64,000 nt of DNA from Escallonia rubra (GCA_033065855.1 JAVXUO010002622.1:1-64000); one strand, 5' to 3'. Positions 44,961 to 55,384 are shown, counted from the stretch's first letter. Notes: generated from the sequence alone by a model not told the origin. Numbers and translations: made by a program.

Positions 44961-45796
44961 GGGTATGTTTGATAACGCAATTAAGCACTTATAACTTAAA
45001 GTTTTCATTGATTTTCAATTAAGTGCGTTTGATAACGCTAAATCTTGTATCACTTAAAACTTAATTCCTACAAAAAATAGACTAAAATTTTAAGTGAGGG
45101 TGGAGTTACTTAATGCTGATCACTTAATTCTAAGTGAGAAGGTTAAAAGTTGTTTAACATATTTTTACATAAAAAAAAAAATTACCACCACGATGCCGCC
45201 TCAATTAATTTGCTGACAATACCGCCTCCACCACAATACAATCACCACCACAACCATTATTTCCTTCCGCTGCCACCACCACAATTACCATGAGTTAGCC
45301 ATTATCACCACCACTACCACCGACACCGCCACCTCCACCATACCGTCGTTGTTGTCACCACATTCATTTCTGCCAAAATCATTTAAATATCCACCACACA
45401 ACAACCACTACCATGACTGTCAGGTCGCCGCCTATCCCTTTCATCACAATTACCAACACCACGTCTTCACGCTCCATTTTCGCCACCATTGACACCTTTT
45501 TGCCGCCGCTGCCACCACCGCTTCTCCTTCGTCACTGTCAGTACTGCCACTAACATGATTTTAAACCCCCCAACCCCCTAACCAAAAAAATATATTATAA
45601 AGTACATAAACAAATGCATAATTTTGGTAAAAATGGACAAAATTTTTAAATAAACAATTTTCATACATCTGCTTTTGGTTTACCAAACAGGTTAACTTAT
45701 TTTTCAGTAAAAATTCAGTCGCTTAAAGTTTTCAGTTTTACAAATTCAGTGCTTAACTTTTTCAGCACTTAAATTTCAGTTTTATCAAACAGCCCC
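44961..45796. mobile_element. PIF/Harbinger-like non-autonomous element
   Basis: The left end GGGTATGTTTGATAA and right end, reverse-complemented, GGGGCTGTTTGATAA form terminal inverted repeats, with further inverted similarity (AATTAAGCACTT against AATTTAAGTGCT). Flanking trinucleotides are TAA and TAG, near the TWA duplication of Harbinger. The interior has a CCACCA-rich tract (45181-45540). No transposase ORF. Confidence 0.6.
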
Positions 45797-46189
45797 TAGA
45801 TGCATGAACATGTCTGTACAGGGGAGGGGATCACTATATCTTCTCTCTCTTGATGGAAACCTTGCTGATAACAACAGCCTCCGTGAGATTTTTCTTTATT
45901 TTAGAGGGTTTGTATAGAGGTCTAGGGGCCTAGAGCTGCAAAAAAGCTGGACAAAATAGATAAGATGCAACCCTAGCCGCCATGAGAGAAAATAATCAAT
46001 GGACGAAATAATACCCACTAGCCAATACACTACCTTTTTTTTAAGATTTTACTTTAAAGCCCTTCTCTAGAAGGAATAACCAACCTGCTATTTTAATGTA
46101 TGTGAACAAAATAAAAACAAGCCCAAAACCCAATCTAAGATAAACTAGAGTAGCAGACTCTGACCCAGGTTAAGCCAAACACAAATTGG
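45797..46189. other. Spacer, no gene recognised
   Basis: AT-rich sequence, no feature supported. Confidence 0.35.
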
Positions 46190-46615
46190 ACTGACTAAAA
46201 ATGAAAAAGGATATAAAGCCTATAAAATTTAAACTGAACTGGATTGGATTAAAGCTTGATTGGACTAAACTGAACTAAAATATAGCGAACTAGACCGGGC
46301 CAAAAAATAAAGGGTCATAAAACCTATAAAATAATAGTTGAACTTGATTGGACGGGATTGGAATGGACTAGACCGAATTGAATTCAAACTAAATTGGACT
46401 GAACTGGAAATAAAGCCTATAAAATAGTAATTGAACTGGATTAGACTGGACTGGATTAGACTGAACTGAATTCAAATTGACGTAGATTGAAATGGACTAA
46501 AATGGAGCGAACCGGACTGGACCAAAAAAAAAAGTTTATAGAACCTGTAAAGATATAGTAATTAAACTGGTAGGACTGAGCTAGACTAAACTAAATTACA
46601 AAACAAAGCTTACAA
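46190..46615. repeat. Degenerate GGACTGGATT-type repeat tract
   Basis: Imperfect repeats of 'GAACTGGATTGGATT', 'TGGACTGGATTAGACTGAA' and 'CTATAAAATA' words recur over 420 bp with no fixed period. Probably an old, diverged minisatellite. Confidence 0.5.
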
Positions 46616-46984
46616 AAAGAGGTGTTTATACCGTTGCAATGCAAACCCCATCTAATTGCAGTGTCTTCAAACGCCAAATCCAAGCAAGACATCCACAAGA
46701 ACTCGATACATTAGATGTGGTACTTTGGCTACGTTCAGCGAGAACTTAAGGCTCGGTTTAGAGTTGAATGTTTGTCAAGTTGTTAATCTTTAGCTCAATT
46801 TTGTTGTCATTAACGGACATTGAAACGTCGCACAAATTGAAGTTTGTTTCCAATTCTCTCATACTAAGGAACCATGAACTGTGTTAACTTTGGTGAAGCA
46901 AGAGGATTGCACAAGCTAAAAGTGCTCTGTGCTGTAACTTGAAATCTTAAAGCTGGACCAGTAATTCCTAGCGGCTATTCCTTT

Positions 46985-47105
46985 TTTTTTGTGGAAGGAA
47001 TTAGAACTGCATATATGAGTAACCCTTGGGGGAGGGAAGAATCGAACATGGGACCTTGAGGTCACTCCTCGAGGCCCCTTGCTAACTCAACCAACCCCTT
47101 TGGGT
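46985..47105 (-). mobile_element. tRNA-derived SINE with 16-bp target duplication
   Basis: Exact flanking repeats TAGCGGCTATTCCTTT at 46969-46984 and 47106-47121. On the minus strand the body has an A-box-like GAGTTAGCAAGG near 47085 and a B box GTTCGATTC (47047-47039), and ends in an A-rich tail (the T run at 46985-46990 on plus). These are the hallmarks of a pol III SINE moved by LINE machinery. Confidence 0.85.
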
Positions 47106-47121
47106 TAGCGGCTATTCCTTT

Positions 47122-48000
47122 AAGTGCAAGCTAATGTGCTTTATAGTAGTACAACACAATTCTTAAACTTTCTAGCATATGACAATGTTGAAATTGCTCC
47201 AAATTCAAGTACTTAAGGTGCTGATGGTAGATACCGGACTTCTTTGAAACTGTGGCAACTAAGGAGCAATGTCACCAACAAATGAAAGATATAGATCAAC
47301 TTTTCTTTAACATATTCCCATTGATTAAGCTTCAATCAGTATAACTAGAAATAATCTCCCTTTATACTACGTACAAGGTAGGACTTTCATCACTAAAGAG
47401 TGATCCATCGACTATTTGCCATGAAGAAGTTCAAAGGACAAAAAAGAGGCGTTAGCTGATTATCAAACCTTTAACCAAATTATTAAGATGAGTATTTGCT
47501 CTCACCCTAGTTCGAGCAACTTCCTCAAACCCCGTATGCAGCTACAAAATATGTTGCAAAATCATGTCCCTAGTATTTCTATGTTAGACTTTGTCGCTCA
47601 AACCTTCGTTTGTCTCCAATCATTTGGAGACCCATTTTATTTTGGTCGTTGATCGCCATTTTGGGTGACGAGAAGTTTTTTCACTAACTTCACTTGTACT
47701 TAAGTCATTTCGTTAGTCGACTAACTTTGGTTACCAATTTGTATCTCCATATTGGCTTTTGGTGTTGGCTTTTTGAACGTAAGAAATATTCTAGTTCAAT
47801 TAGGATTCCGTTTTGCAATAATTTGAATACAACATCAAAAGTATACATATTCAAGTAGGATTCCATTATGAACACCATCGCTGAATATTTTATTGTTGGT
47901 AAAAATCTTTTGCGACGAACCTTTATCAACGGAATAATTCGTTGGTAAAAGTGACTTTCTTTAACGGAATTTCTGTAGCTAAAAGTCCTTCTGGGAAAAG
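47122..48000. other. Spacer, no gene recognised
   Basis: AT-rich. 47812-47843 and 48018-48045 share 'TTTGAATACAAC.TCAAAA', so a small insertion with a CACTA-like right end may lie between them. Confidence 0.35.
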
Positions 48001-48017
48001 GATTTTTTCTTGTAGTG
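48001..48017 (-). mobile_element. CACTA-type terminus (one end only)
   Basis: The minus strand reads CACTACAAGAAAAAATC, a typical CACTA/En-Spm terminal inverted repeat of plants. A matching left terminus was not found nearby. Confidence 0.45.
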
Positions 48018-48129
48018 TTTGCAAGGATTTGAATACAACGTCAAAACCGGACAAGGATTGGATTCAAGCATAATAAGCCAATATACCTCACCCTTCTCTA
48101 GTATCCATCTCGCATCCTGGATAAGTTCC

Positions 48130-48570
48130 TCTCTTGCAAACTGTGCATTAACATGTCTTCATTTGCGGAGGTGGAAAAGGATTCTCATGGGAGATCGTGG
48201 ATCGTGGCTCTTGAGGATGTGAAAGCGATGAAACGGCACTATTATACACAGAAAAAGGTTGGTGTACACAAGGAACATGCACTCAAAAGGCATGTCCGCA
48301 GTCAAGTTTGTGTCCTAACCATGGCCATCTGATTTTGTGCACCAGGAAGGATAGTAACTTCAAGATATACGACGTCTTCAACTCAAGGAGATGTTTGAAG
48401 ACTTACATGGGACATTCATAGGTGGTGCGTGATATCTCATTTTGCAACAATGGGACTAGATTTTTGTGTAGAAGATATGATAAAGGTATCAGTTATTGGA
48501 ATGCCGAGACAAGGCAGGTTTTATTCAATTTTTTTACTGCGAAGGTACCCTATTGTCACGGCCTTAGATA
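48130..48570 (+). pseudogene. PRP17/CDC40 splicing-factor fragment
   Basis: Shifting plus-strand frames resemble pre-mRNA-processing factor 17, a WD40 protein of the spliceosome second step. Visible blocks: [20 protein letters not shown] (relatives have EKD..GRSW), a disrupted first WD repeat, '[18 protein letters not shown]' followed by VRDISF, and '[20 protein letters not shown]' followed by VPY. Stops and frameshifts show it is dead. No intron-like gaps separate the blocks, so a processed copy or transposon-captured cDNA is possible. It ends abruptly where GC-rich repeat DNA starts (about 48554). Confidence 0.65.
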
Positions 48571-48900
48571 AATCTAAGACAACCGTGCGACACTTAGCAC
48601 TTTCCAGTTTCTACTAGAACGTTAAGTCAGTCTAACTCCTTGAGCTGGGCAAGAGAAGAGCTAGATAAAGAAGAAGGACACAAGTGTTTGGGAAATTGCT
48701 TGAAGTATATAGCAAAGTGTTCCCAACCTATTCTGGTCGTACCCAAAGGCCCACTTCGGCCCCATTTTGCATGACACGTCCGCACAAGCAACATACATTT
48801 TCAACGCTCACAACCGGTCAAAACATGCACGCTCAAGGAACGTGACCAAGCCTCATGACGCTTCGATCGTCGCACTTCGCCCGTCGCCCGTCGACGCGCC
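48571..48900. other. Unidentified repeat-type sequence left of the GC-rich block
   Basis: Starts near 'TGTCACGGCC' (48554), which could be an LTR start, but no matching partner was found. No gene. Confidence 0.3.
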
Positions 48901-48919
48901 ATGACACTTGCCCAAGGAA

Positions 48920-49115
48920 GTTGGCCTTGGCCTCCCCCTTGGGGTCGGCCTCGGCCTTGGCCTTCCCCTTGGGGTCGGCCTCGGCCTTCCCCTTGGGGTC
49001 GGCCTCGGCCTTCCCCTTGGGGTCGGCCTCGGCCTCCCCATGGGGGTCGGCCTCGGCCTCCCCTTGAGGTTGGCCTTGGCCTTCCCCGAAGGGTTGGCCT
49101 TTGGTCTCCATACTT
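48920..49115. repeat. 24-bp GC-rich minisatellite
   Basis: Tandem units GGTCGGCCTCGGCCTTCCCC followed by TTGG, about seven copies with Leu/Gly/Pro-like translations in every frame. The open frames across it are composition artefacts. Confidence 0.9.
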
Positions 49116-49144
49116 AACATTTTCACTTCTCTTCAAGAGGCCTT

Positions 49145-49400
49145 GCATCCTCCGCGACCCCCGTCGCCCGTCGTCCGGACGTCAACTCCGCGACCCCCGT
49201 CGCCCGTCGTCCGGACGTCAACTCCGCGACCCCCGTCGCCCGTCGTCCGGACGTCAACTCCGCGACGCCCGTCGCCCATCGTCCGGACGTCAACTACGCG
49301 ACCCCGTCGCCCGTCGTCCAGACGCCATCTCCACTACCCCCGTCGCCCGTCGTCCAGACTTCACTTTGCGACCCCCGTCGCCCGGGAGTCACTCCGCGAC
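49145..49400. repeat. 36-bp GC-rich minisatellite
   Basis: Units of the type CGCGACCCCCGTCGCCCGTC followed by GTCCGGACGTCAACTC; four near-perfect copies to about 49300, then diverged ones to about 49400. Confidence 0.88.
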
Positions 49401-49859
49401 CACGTCGCCCGGACTTCACTGCGCGACCCCAGTCACCCGGACGTCACTTCGCGACCCCGTCGCCCGACGTCCTGGCGTCACACTCCAACACTTCGCCGCG
49501 CCCGTGCGCCGCGCCGCTGATACAGCCGTGCCCCCAGGCTCTCTGTCACACTACCGTGCCCCCGGCACTATACGCACTCTGTCGCGCCCATGCGCCACCA
49601 TTGACACCAAAATGCCTCTGGCACCATACACACTATGTCGCGCCCATGCGCCACCATTGACACAAACATGCCCCCGACACCTTACTCAATCCGTCACGCC
49701 CGTGCGCCACGCCATTGACATAGACGTGCTCCCGACACCTTACTCACTTCATCGCGCCCATGCGCCACAATCATGTCATCATGCCCCCGGGCACCACACT
49801 CATTCATCACACCATGCGCACCTTGCCTTGGTCATGGAACATGCTTCAACCCACTCTCC

Positions 49860-50700
49860 GGAGTGTACATCATCCGCGGCGATAGGCGACTCCTCCGGGA
49901 CACTATCTCTGCCAGGGAGCTCTTCAACTCCCCTTCTGCCAGATAAACGGCTCCTTCGGGATGCTACCTCGGCCAGTCGGGTAGACGGCTCCTCCGGGAT
50001 GCTACCTTGACTCGCTCCGAGTGCTCCGGCATAAGGACTCACCCGCGGGGATAGGCGACTCCTCCGGGACACTATCTCTGCCATGGAGCTCTTCAACTCC
50101 CCTTCCGCCAGGTAGACGGCTCCTCCGGGATGCTACCTTGACTCGCTCCGAGTGCTCCAGCACAAGGACTCACCCGCGGGGATAGGCGACTCCTCCGGGA
50201 CACTATCTCCGCCAGGGAGCTCTTCAACTCCCCTTCCGCTAGGTAGACGGCTCCTCCGGGATGCTACCTCGGCCAGTCGGGTAGACGGCTCCTCCGGGAT
50301 GCTACCTTGACTCGCTCCGAGTGCTCCGGCACAAGGACTCAACCGCGGGGATAGGCGACTCCTCCGGGACACTATCTCCGCCAGGGAGCTTTTCAACTCC
50401 TCTTTCGCCAGGTAAACGGCTCTTCCGGGATGCTACCTTGGCCCGTCGGGTAGACGGCTCCTCCGAGATGCTACCTTGACGCGCTCCAAGTGTTCCGGCA
50501 CAAGGACTCACCTGTGGGGATAGGCGACTCCTCCGGGACACTATCTCTGCCAGGGAGCTCCAAGTGCTCCGGCACGAAGACTCCCCTTCTGCCAGGTAGA
50601 CGGCTCCTCCGGGATGCTACCTTGGCCGGTCAGGTAGACGACTCCTCCGGGATGCTACCTCGGCCTGCGGAATAGGCGACTCCTCCGGGAAACTATCTCC
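49860..50700. repeat. Tandem repeat, 130-170-bp units
   Basis: The marker GATAGGCGACTCCTCCGGGA recurs at about 49881, 50050, 50181, 50350, 50519 and (variant) 50672, giving spacings of 169, 131, 169, 169 and 153. Units contain sub-repeats GACGGCTCCTCCGGGATGCT. Apparent ORFs (49800-50541, minus) simply follow the repeat. Confidence 0.88.
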
Positions 50701-51410
50701 GACAGGCTGTCTGCGTGACTGGCCTACGTGCTCTGGCACTGGGGGCTTGCGTCGGCACCCCTAGGGACTATGACCCCTGGGTCACTCCGAGACGGGAGCA
50801 GGTCTTCGGAGGGCATCGCGCCTAGTTCACCTGGCAGTTGGGCGTCGGGTCTTCCCCACCGCTGCCAGGCCTATGGGACTCCGCAAGGGCTTGGATTGGA
50901 GGCTAGATCAAGGGGGTTCTCTGGCCACACCAACGCGGTGGGAGCCAGTCTTTCCTGACAGACGGAGCGACGCTGTGCGGGGCAGGCCGGATGAATATGC
51001 GATCTGACAGTCCATGGAGCACCGGCACCCGTGGACCCTCCGGTGACGTGTCACTCCCGGGGAACGCCACGTGTCGGTTAATGACATCATCATCTCAATC
51101 TCTATAAATAGAGGTCTTGAGAATTCATTAGGGGAGGGACATAACGGTTGGACTTCTTCTTCACTCTCACATTTTCACTTTCTCACTCTAGAATTCTAGA
51201 GAGAAACATACAGTACCCTGACTCTGGACCTAAGCATCGGACTGTGACTGTCATCGTGTATTCATCCCGCGCTATCGCCCTCGCAGCACTGCCACCCTCG
51301 AGCTCTGTCTGGGAAGCCCTTGGTCTCTGCCCTTGTTCCACCCTTGCTGTGTCTCACATCAACATACTTGGAAGCTGACGCGGACTGCAGCCTTTGTGGC
51401 ACCTCCACGT
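50701..51410 (+). promoter_or_regulatory. Promoter-like 3' part of the GC-rich block
   Basis: TCTATAAATAGAGG at 51099-51112 is a strong TATA context, preceded by ACGTG (51068) and followed by a pyrimidine-rich leader (51150-51185). This layout (TATA, then about 300 bp of leader) resembles the U3/R/U5 of a plant LTR, but no LTR ends or target duplication could be fixed. No ORF convincing. Confidence 0.4.
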
Positions 51411-51577
51411 AAGTACGAACCCACTTTCCTTGGCATCACAAAGTAAAATACAAATGTTGAAGAATACTTTAATTACTCAAGTGATGGCCTGTCCTATTTA
51501 TAAATACATGTCCACCTCCTTAATGGAAGGTAGTGCTCTATTTGATCATACGGTGTATAATGTGTCTAGAACTTCTC

Positions 51578-51618
<41 letters not shown>

Positions 51619-51620
<2 letters not shown>

Positions 51621-52957
51621 GAGCTGATCCGTTGAGAGCGTTAGCAAAATAGGAGAAGTTGCAAGCGCGATCTGGCCGTCCATCCTAAAAGATGGACAGA
51701 CCAGATCGCGCCTTTTTGAATACTGTCAGTCGTCCGCGATACAGTATAGCGGACGGAGTTTTTTACCTTTTTGCCCTCTGACCCGTCCGCTATACTGTAT
51801 CGCGGACGGTCCAAATTTTTTTTTTACGTTTTTTTTAAGTTCGTCCGCTACATAATGTAGCGGACCATTTTTTTACAAAAATAGCCTCCTGTTCCATCCG
51901 CTACATTATGTAGCGGAGGAGTAGGCAGGCACACATTTGCGGTTGGCATGATTTGCTGAAGGGCCCCACCCTATTGTCCTTTCCCCCCATTCTTCTTCTT
52001 CTTTTGTTCTCCAGAAACATACCCGCGTAAAGATGGGCCACCCCATTGTCCTTTCCCCCCATTCTTCTTCTTTTTTCTCATCCCTTTTCCCTTGCTTTCC
52101 ACCGTCTTCGATCTTTGAAGTTTCCTTCATTGAACTGGACTTAGATACCGCAGGCGATGGTGGTGCAAGATGGGGTTGCTCATCCCCGCACCTCAACTTT
52201 CCTGCAGGCGATCTTTTGTTACTGAAGACATTAGAGAAGACAGCACCAACTTTCTTTGGTAGAATTTCTTTCGGCTTCGGCCATCTCTTCTTTTCCCTGC
52301 TGCCACCGGCGTCGCTGCAACTCTGCTTGCTTCTGTGCATAGCTTTCACGAGCAACTTGGGAACTCTGATTCTTACCTTCGGATGAGGCATGGTGATGCT
52401 GATCAAGTATGGAAGTGGAAATGGTTTCGATGATGGGAATTTTGGTTCATCAATGGTGGTGAGAGCCTCACAACTGTTGGGCTTGACTTGCGTCATGGTC
52501 TTGTACAGAGACGTAGGAAGTGTGGCGTGAAAGAAACGGGGGTGAATGCATGTAAGGAATTCAAAATATGGGTGAAGGTTAGGAGGAAGTGGGGGAGAGA
52601 GATGGAGAAAGTGGGTGCTGACTGTTGTGGAAATGTGCCTATTATAATGCCTGCTTACTCCTCCGCTACATAATGTAGCAGATGGAACAGGAGGCTATTT
52701 TTGTAAAAAAATCGTCCGCTACATTATGTAGCGGACGAACTTAAAAAAAACGTAAAAAAAAATTTTGGACCGTCCGCGATACAGTATAGCGGACGGGTCA
52801 GAGGGCAAAAAGGTAAAAAAGTCCGTCCGCTATACTGTATCGCGGACGACTGACAGTATTCAAAAAAGGCGCGATCTGGACTGTCCATCTTTCAGGATGG
52901 ATGGCTAGATCGCGTTTGCAACTTCTCCTATTTTGCTACGCTCTCAACGGATCAGCT

Positions 52958-52960
<3 letters not shown>
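51619..52960. mobile_element. Pack-MULE-like element with long TIRs
   Basis: The terminal inverted repeats are about 310 bp (51619-51930 and 52650-52960), beginning GGGAGCTGATCCGTTGAGAG at both ends, with few mismatches. Each TIR carries palindromes GTCCGCTACATAATGTAGC.. and GTCCGCGATACAGTATAGCGG, so it can form nested hairpins. The element is inserted in a (TA)n tract. Flanking 9-mers TATATATAT match the MULE duplication length but are uninformative in a microsatellite. The 720-bp interior is higher in GC, encodes no transposase, and looks like captured host sequence. Confidence 0.8.
51906..52496 (-). CDS. ORF inside the Pack-MULE-like element, captured sequence, unknown
   Basis: 196 codons from ATG 52496, ending inside the left TIR (last codons PAYSSAT are TIR-encoded). 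Lys/Arg-rich middle (KVRIRVPKLLVKAMHRSKQS; KKRWPKPKEILPKKV), then an acidic/basic low-complexity part. A 12-residue motif EEEEWGERTIGW / EEEWGERTMGW occurs twice, owing to a duplicated DNA block at about 51960 and 52030. A pyrimidine-rich, 5'-UTR-like stretch precedes the ATG (minus strand). I do not recognise the parent gene. It may be a chimeric transcript of fragments rather than a working protein. Confidence 0.4.
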   Translation of the reverse strand: MTQVKPNSCEALTTIDEPKFPSSKPFPLPYLISITMPHPKVRIRVPKLLVKAMHRSKQSCSDAGGSREKKRWPKPKEILPKKVGAVFSNVFSNKRSPAGKLRCGDEQPHLAPPSPAVSKSSSMKETSKIEDGGKQGKRDEKKEEEWGERTMGWPIFTRVCFWRTKEEEEWGERTIGWGPSANHANRKCVPAYSSAT

Positions 52961-52988
<28 letters not shown>

Positions 52989-53280
52989 CGCTCTCAACGG
53001 ATCAGCTCCCTATATATATGTATACATATATAAATATTTACAAGTGTTACAAGTCTCTAGAGTTCTCTGTAATATGTACAAGTTAAAGACTTCTCTATTT
53101 AATCTTATGTGTCAAAAAATTTCATCCTACGGTGTAAAATGTGCGTCTTGAATTTTCCTCAGACATATCCAGATACTTACCAAGGAGGTAGCATCTTCTT
53201 TCTTACAACATTGACTTTTGGTTAAGGGTGTACCTTGAATGGGTTGTGTTGATTTTTTACCCAACAAAAAAAAAAGATAT
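52961..53280. other. (TA)n tract with duplicated MULE terminus
   Basis: After the right TIR, (TA)n continues and the last 20 bp of the TIR (CTCTCAACGGATCAGCTCCC) recurs at 52991-53010. The rest is AT-rich without a gene. Confidence 0.6.
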
Positions 53281-53764
53281 TCTTAAAAACCCCAACGAGC
53301 TTTAACCCAATAAAGATAAAATAAATTGAGTTGAGTTGGGTTGGGTTGGGTTAGTGGGCTTTTTTGGGTTTCAATGTCAATCAAAATAGAATAACTATGT
53401 TTTCTATTTAAATAAAAAGTGAAATGGTGGTGGCCGGCGATGGCGGCAGCCGCCGGGGTGGTGGCTGTCGGTGACGGCGGAGCGGCGAAAGTGGTGGCTG
53501 GCAGTGGCGGTGGTGGCTGGCAATGACCGACAGCGGCTGCTGCCAGCGATGTTGGTACCGACCGGTGGTGGTGATGGTTCAAATATGTGATTTTTTACTA
53601 AATGGATTTTAAAAGCCCAACCCAAATAACCAATTGTTATATAAGCTTAGCCCATTCTAACCCACTTTATACTTACGTGGGTTGGGTTGGACAAAATTTA
53701 ATTTTTTTTAGGTTAAGTTAATTAAAATCATAAAATTGAACCCAAAGTCGCTGCCCTACTTTTG
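53281..53764. other. Low-complexity spacer
   Basis: GGTTGGGTTGGG repeats (53330-53355, and inverted at 53615-53690) and a GGTGGCGGC-rich tract (53425-53570). The minus-strand frames of His/Ala/Pro composition here are artefacts. Confidence 0.45.
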
Positions 53765-54090
53765 ATCCTCTATGGCAGTTACAGCTCCTTTCTTCCTCCA
53801 GCCCAGGGCAGATGGAAATGATGTTTTTTTTCAGTGGCTTTGGGAGAGAAGACGCTTGTATCCTTTGCGCCTAAACTCATCGTTAGTCTGGTCTGAAAAT
53901 TCATTGATGCCTAGCTTGTATGATCGGCTCCCATCGTTGTTGAAGGACTCAACAAACTTTACGTTGTCCTCAAATATCTTAAAACGCTTTTCCCTCTCTG
54001 CAACATCGTTGTACACACGTCAGTTTTAGACATGGAGCGAGACGTCGCCTGAGAACCCACATCCCAAAAAATAGATATGTTGCCAATATT
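53765..54090 (-). pseudogene. Cysteine-protease exon 1 fragment (SAG39-like)
   Basis: Minus strand, in shifting frames: signal-peptide end (W-V-S-Q-A-T-S-R-S-M-S), then a deletion of about 12 codons where HEQWMARYG should be, then [40 protein letters not shown] and SDQTNDEF (I29 prodomain), and finally [14 protein letters not shown] before the intron site. Exon 2 is absent; unrelated low-complexity DNA follows. It is about 33 kb from the intact cluster, so it shows the family once extended beyond the transposon-rich zone. Confidence 0.85.
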
Positions 54091-54822
54091 AGCTTCCGTC
54101 AAAGTGTTTTCAAAACCATTTGAAGAGTCTTTGCAAGAGCAAAATGGTACTGGTGTATCTCCCTGTATGATGTGTTTGAGAAAGGGTTTTTACGTATAAC
54201 TTTTTCAAGGATCTCCTTGAAACTGCACTCTCTCTGAATTTTCCAGACAACCCGGCAAGTTCCCTGCACCCAAAGCAAGTTACTTAGACGCTGCTCCATT
54301 ATACTTGTTCTTTGTCCCATCACTCGCTTAACTCTGTTATGAAGTCAGGGCAAAACAAGCAGAACATAGAAGCCCTTCCTTTGTCTGCAGCTACTAATAA
54401 TTTAAGGTCAAACACTGAACTGAAACAGAAAACTTGGAAGTTTGACGTTAGTGAGTTCAAGGTTTGTGTTTCTCTACATCCAAACTTTGACAAGAAAAAC
54501 ATGTTGGCCATCCTCGTAACTTGTACTAAATGTTCCGAAAAAGGTTATTTCACGTGTTTGTTCTGGTAAAATGATATTCAAAGATGGTTTTAGACTGCAA
54601 AAGGACTTTTAGCGACGCTTTTCATGCCTTCATGAAACCCTTGTATGCTTTCATGAAACCCTTGTAGAGTGTGATAAGTTAAAGGGGAGTGCAAATAGAG
54701 CTATCCTTGTAGATATTCCAAATTCATGCAACACTTCACAGATATTGCAGTTATCTTGAAGATCTTCCATTGTTAGCCTGGTTATATTGCAAGACTAAGA
54801 GAATCAGTCACAAACGTGCATG
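54091..54822. other. Spacer, no gene recognised
   Basis: Open frames at 54099-54323 (minus) and 54312-54569 (plus) lack recognisable motifs. 'TTCATGAAACCCTTGTA' occurs twice at 54630-54670. Confidence 0.35.
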
Positions 54823-54943
54823 CTATACATTCCGAGGTTTCCCTTCAATATTAAATAAAAGGCAGCCCGGCACAGGCACACGAGGCTTCCCTGATTGCGT
54901 GTTGATGTACCGAGTCTTTTCCCCACTTTCAAGAACGAGGCTG

Positions 54944-55100
54944 TTTACCTTTTGATATTTTCCATAAAAATTGACAGCAGTTGTTGCCGACTTGGAGCTG
55001 TGCAAATAAGACCTATCCACGCTACTTGGTACATCACTTAAAAAACCACCATAGTTCGAAGAGCACAGTTCCAATGGTTTCGTAGCATTGGAGAATATCG
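54944..55100 (-). CDS. Possible exon of an unidentified gene
   Basis: A minus-strand stretch with acceptor ATATATGCAG, then AIFSNATKPLELCSSNYGGF, LSDVPSSVDRSYLHSSKSAT and TAVNFYGKYQK, then donor AAAAG|GTAAAC. The residue composition is coding-like and the splice signals are good, but I cannot name the protein. It lies 285 bp past the stop of the CofD-like gene on the same strand, so it may be an alternative 3' exon, part of a downstream gene, or a fragment. Boundaries are approximate. Confidence 0.3.
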
Positions 55101-55384
55101 CCTGCATATATCCAGATCAAAAGTTTGCAGCATACCTACCTGTGGCATGTGGCAATATCTTAGAATTTGCATTTTGGCTACAAATGGCATATAACTCTGT
55201 CTGGCTGGTGAAAGTCAATATGTGAAGTGATCAACTATAGCATGTAGAAATGTGTATCATAGGTTGATTTGCTAGACTGTTACCTCGGATTATATGGATG
55301 AAAGAAGAAAGAATTTTGTAGCCAGATGTCATGTCCTCAATTGGAAAGTAGTTGCCTCCAAAGATTATCAAGTCTCGGTAATAT

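Noticed and set aside
48833-50541. Long open frames on both strands (up to 369 codons) rich in Arg/Pro/Gly/Ala
   Set aside because: They follow GC-rich tandem repeats in every frame, with no conserved domain; composition artefacts.
48554-51410. Calling the GC-rich block a solo LTR
   Set aside because: TG start and TATA fit, but no CA end with a matching 5-bp duplication could be placed, so it is left as an unidentified repeat block.
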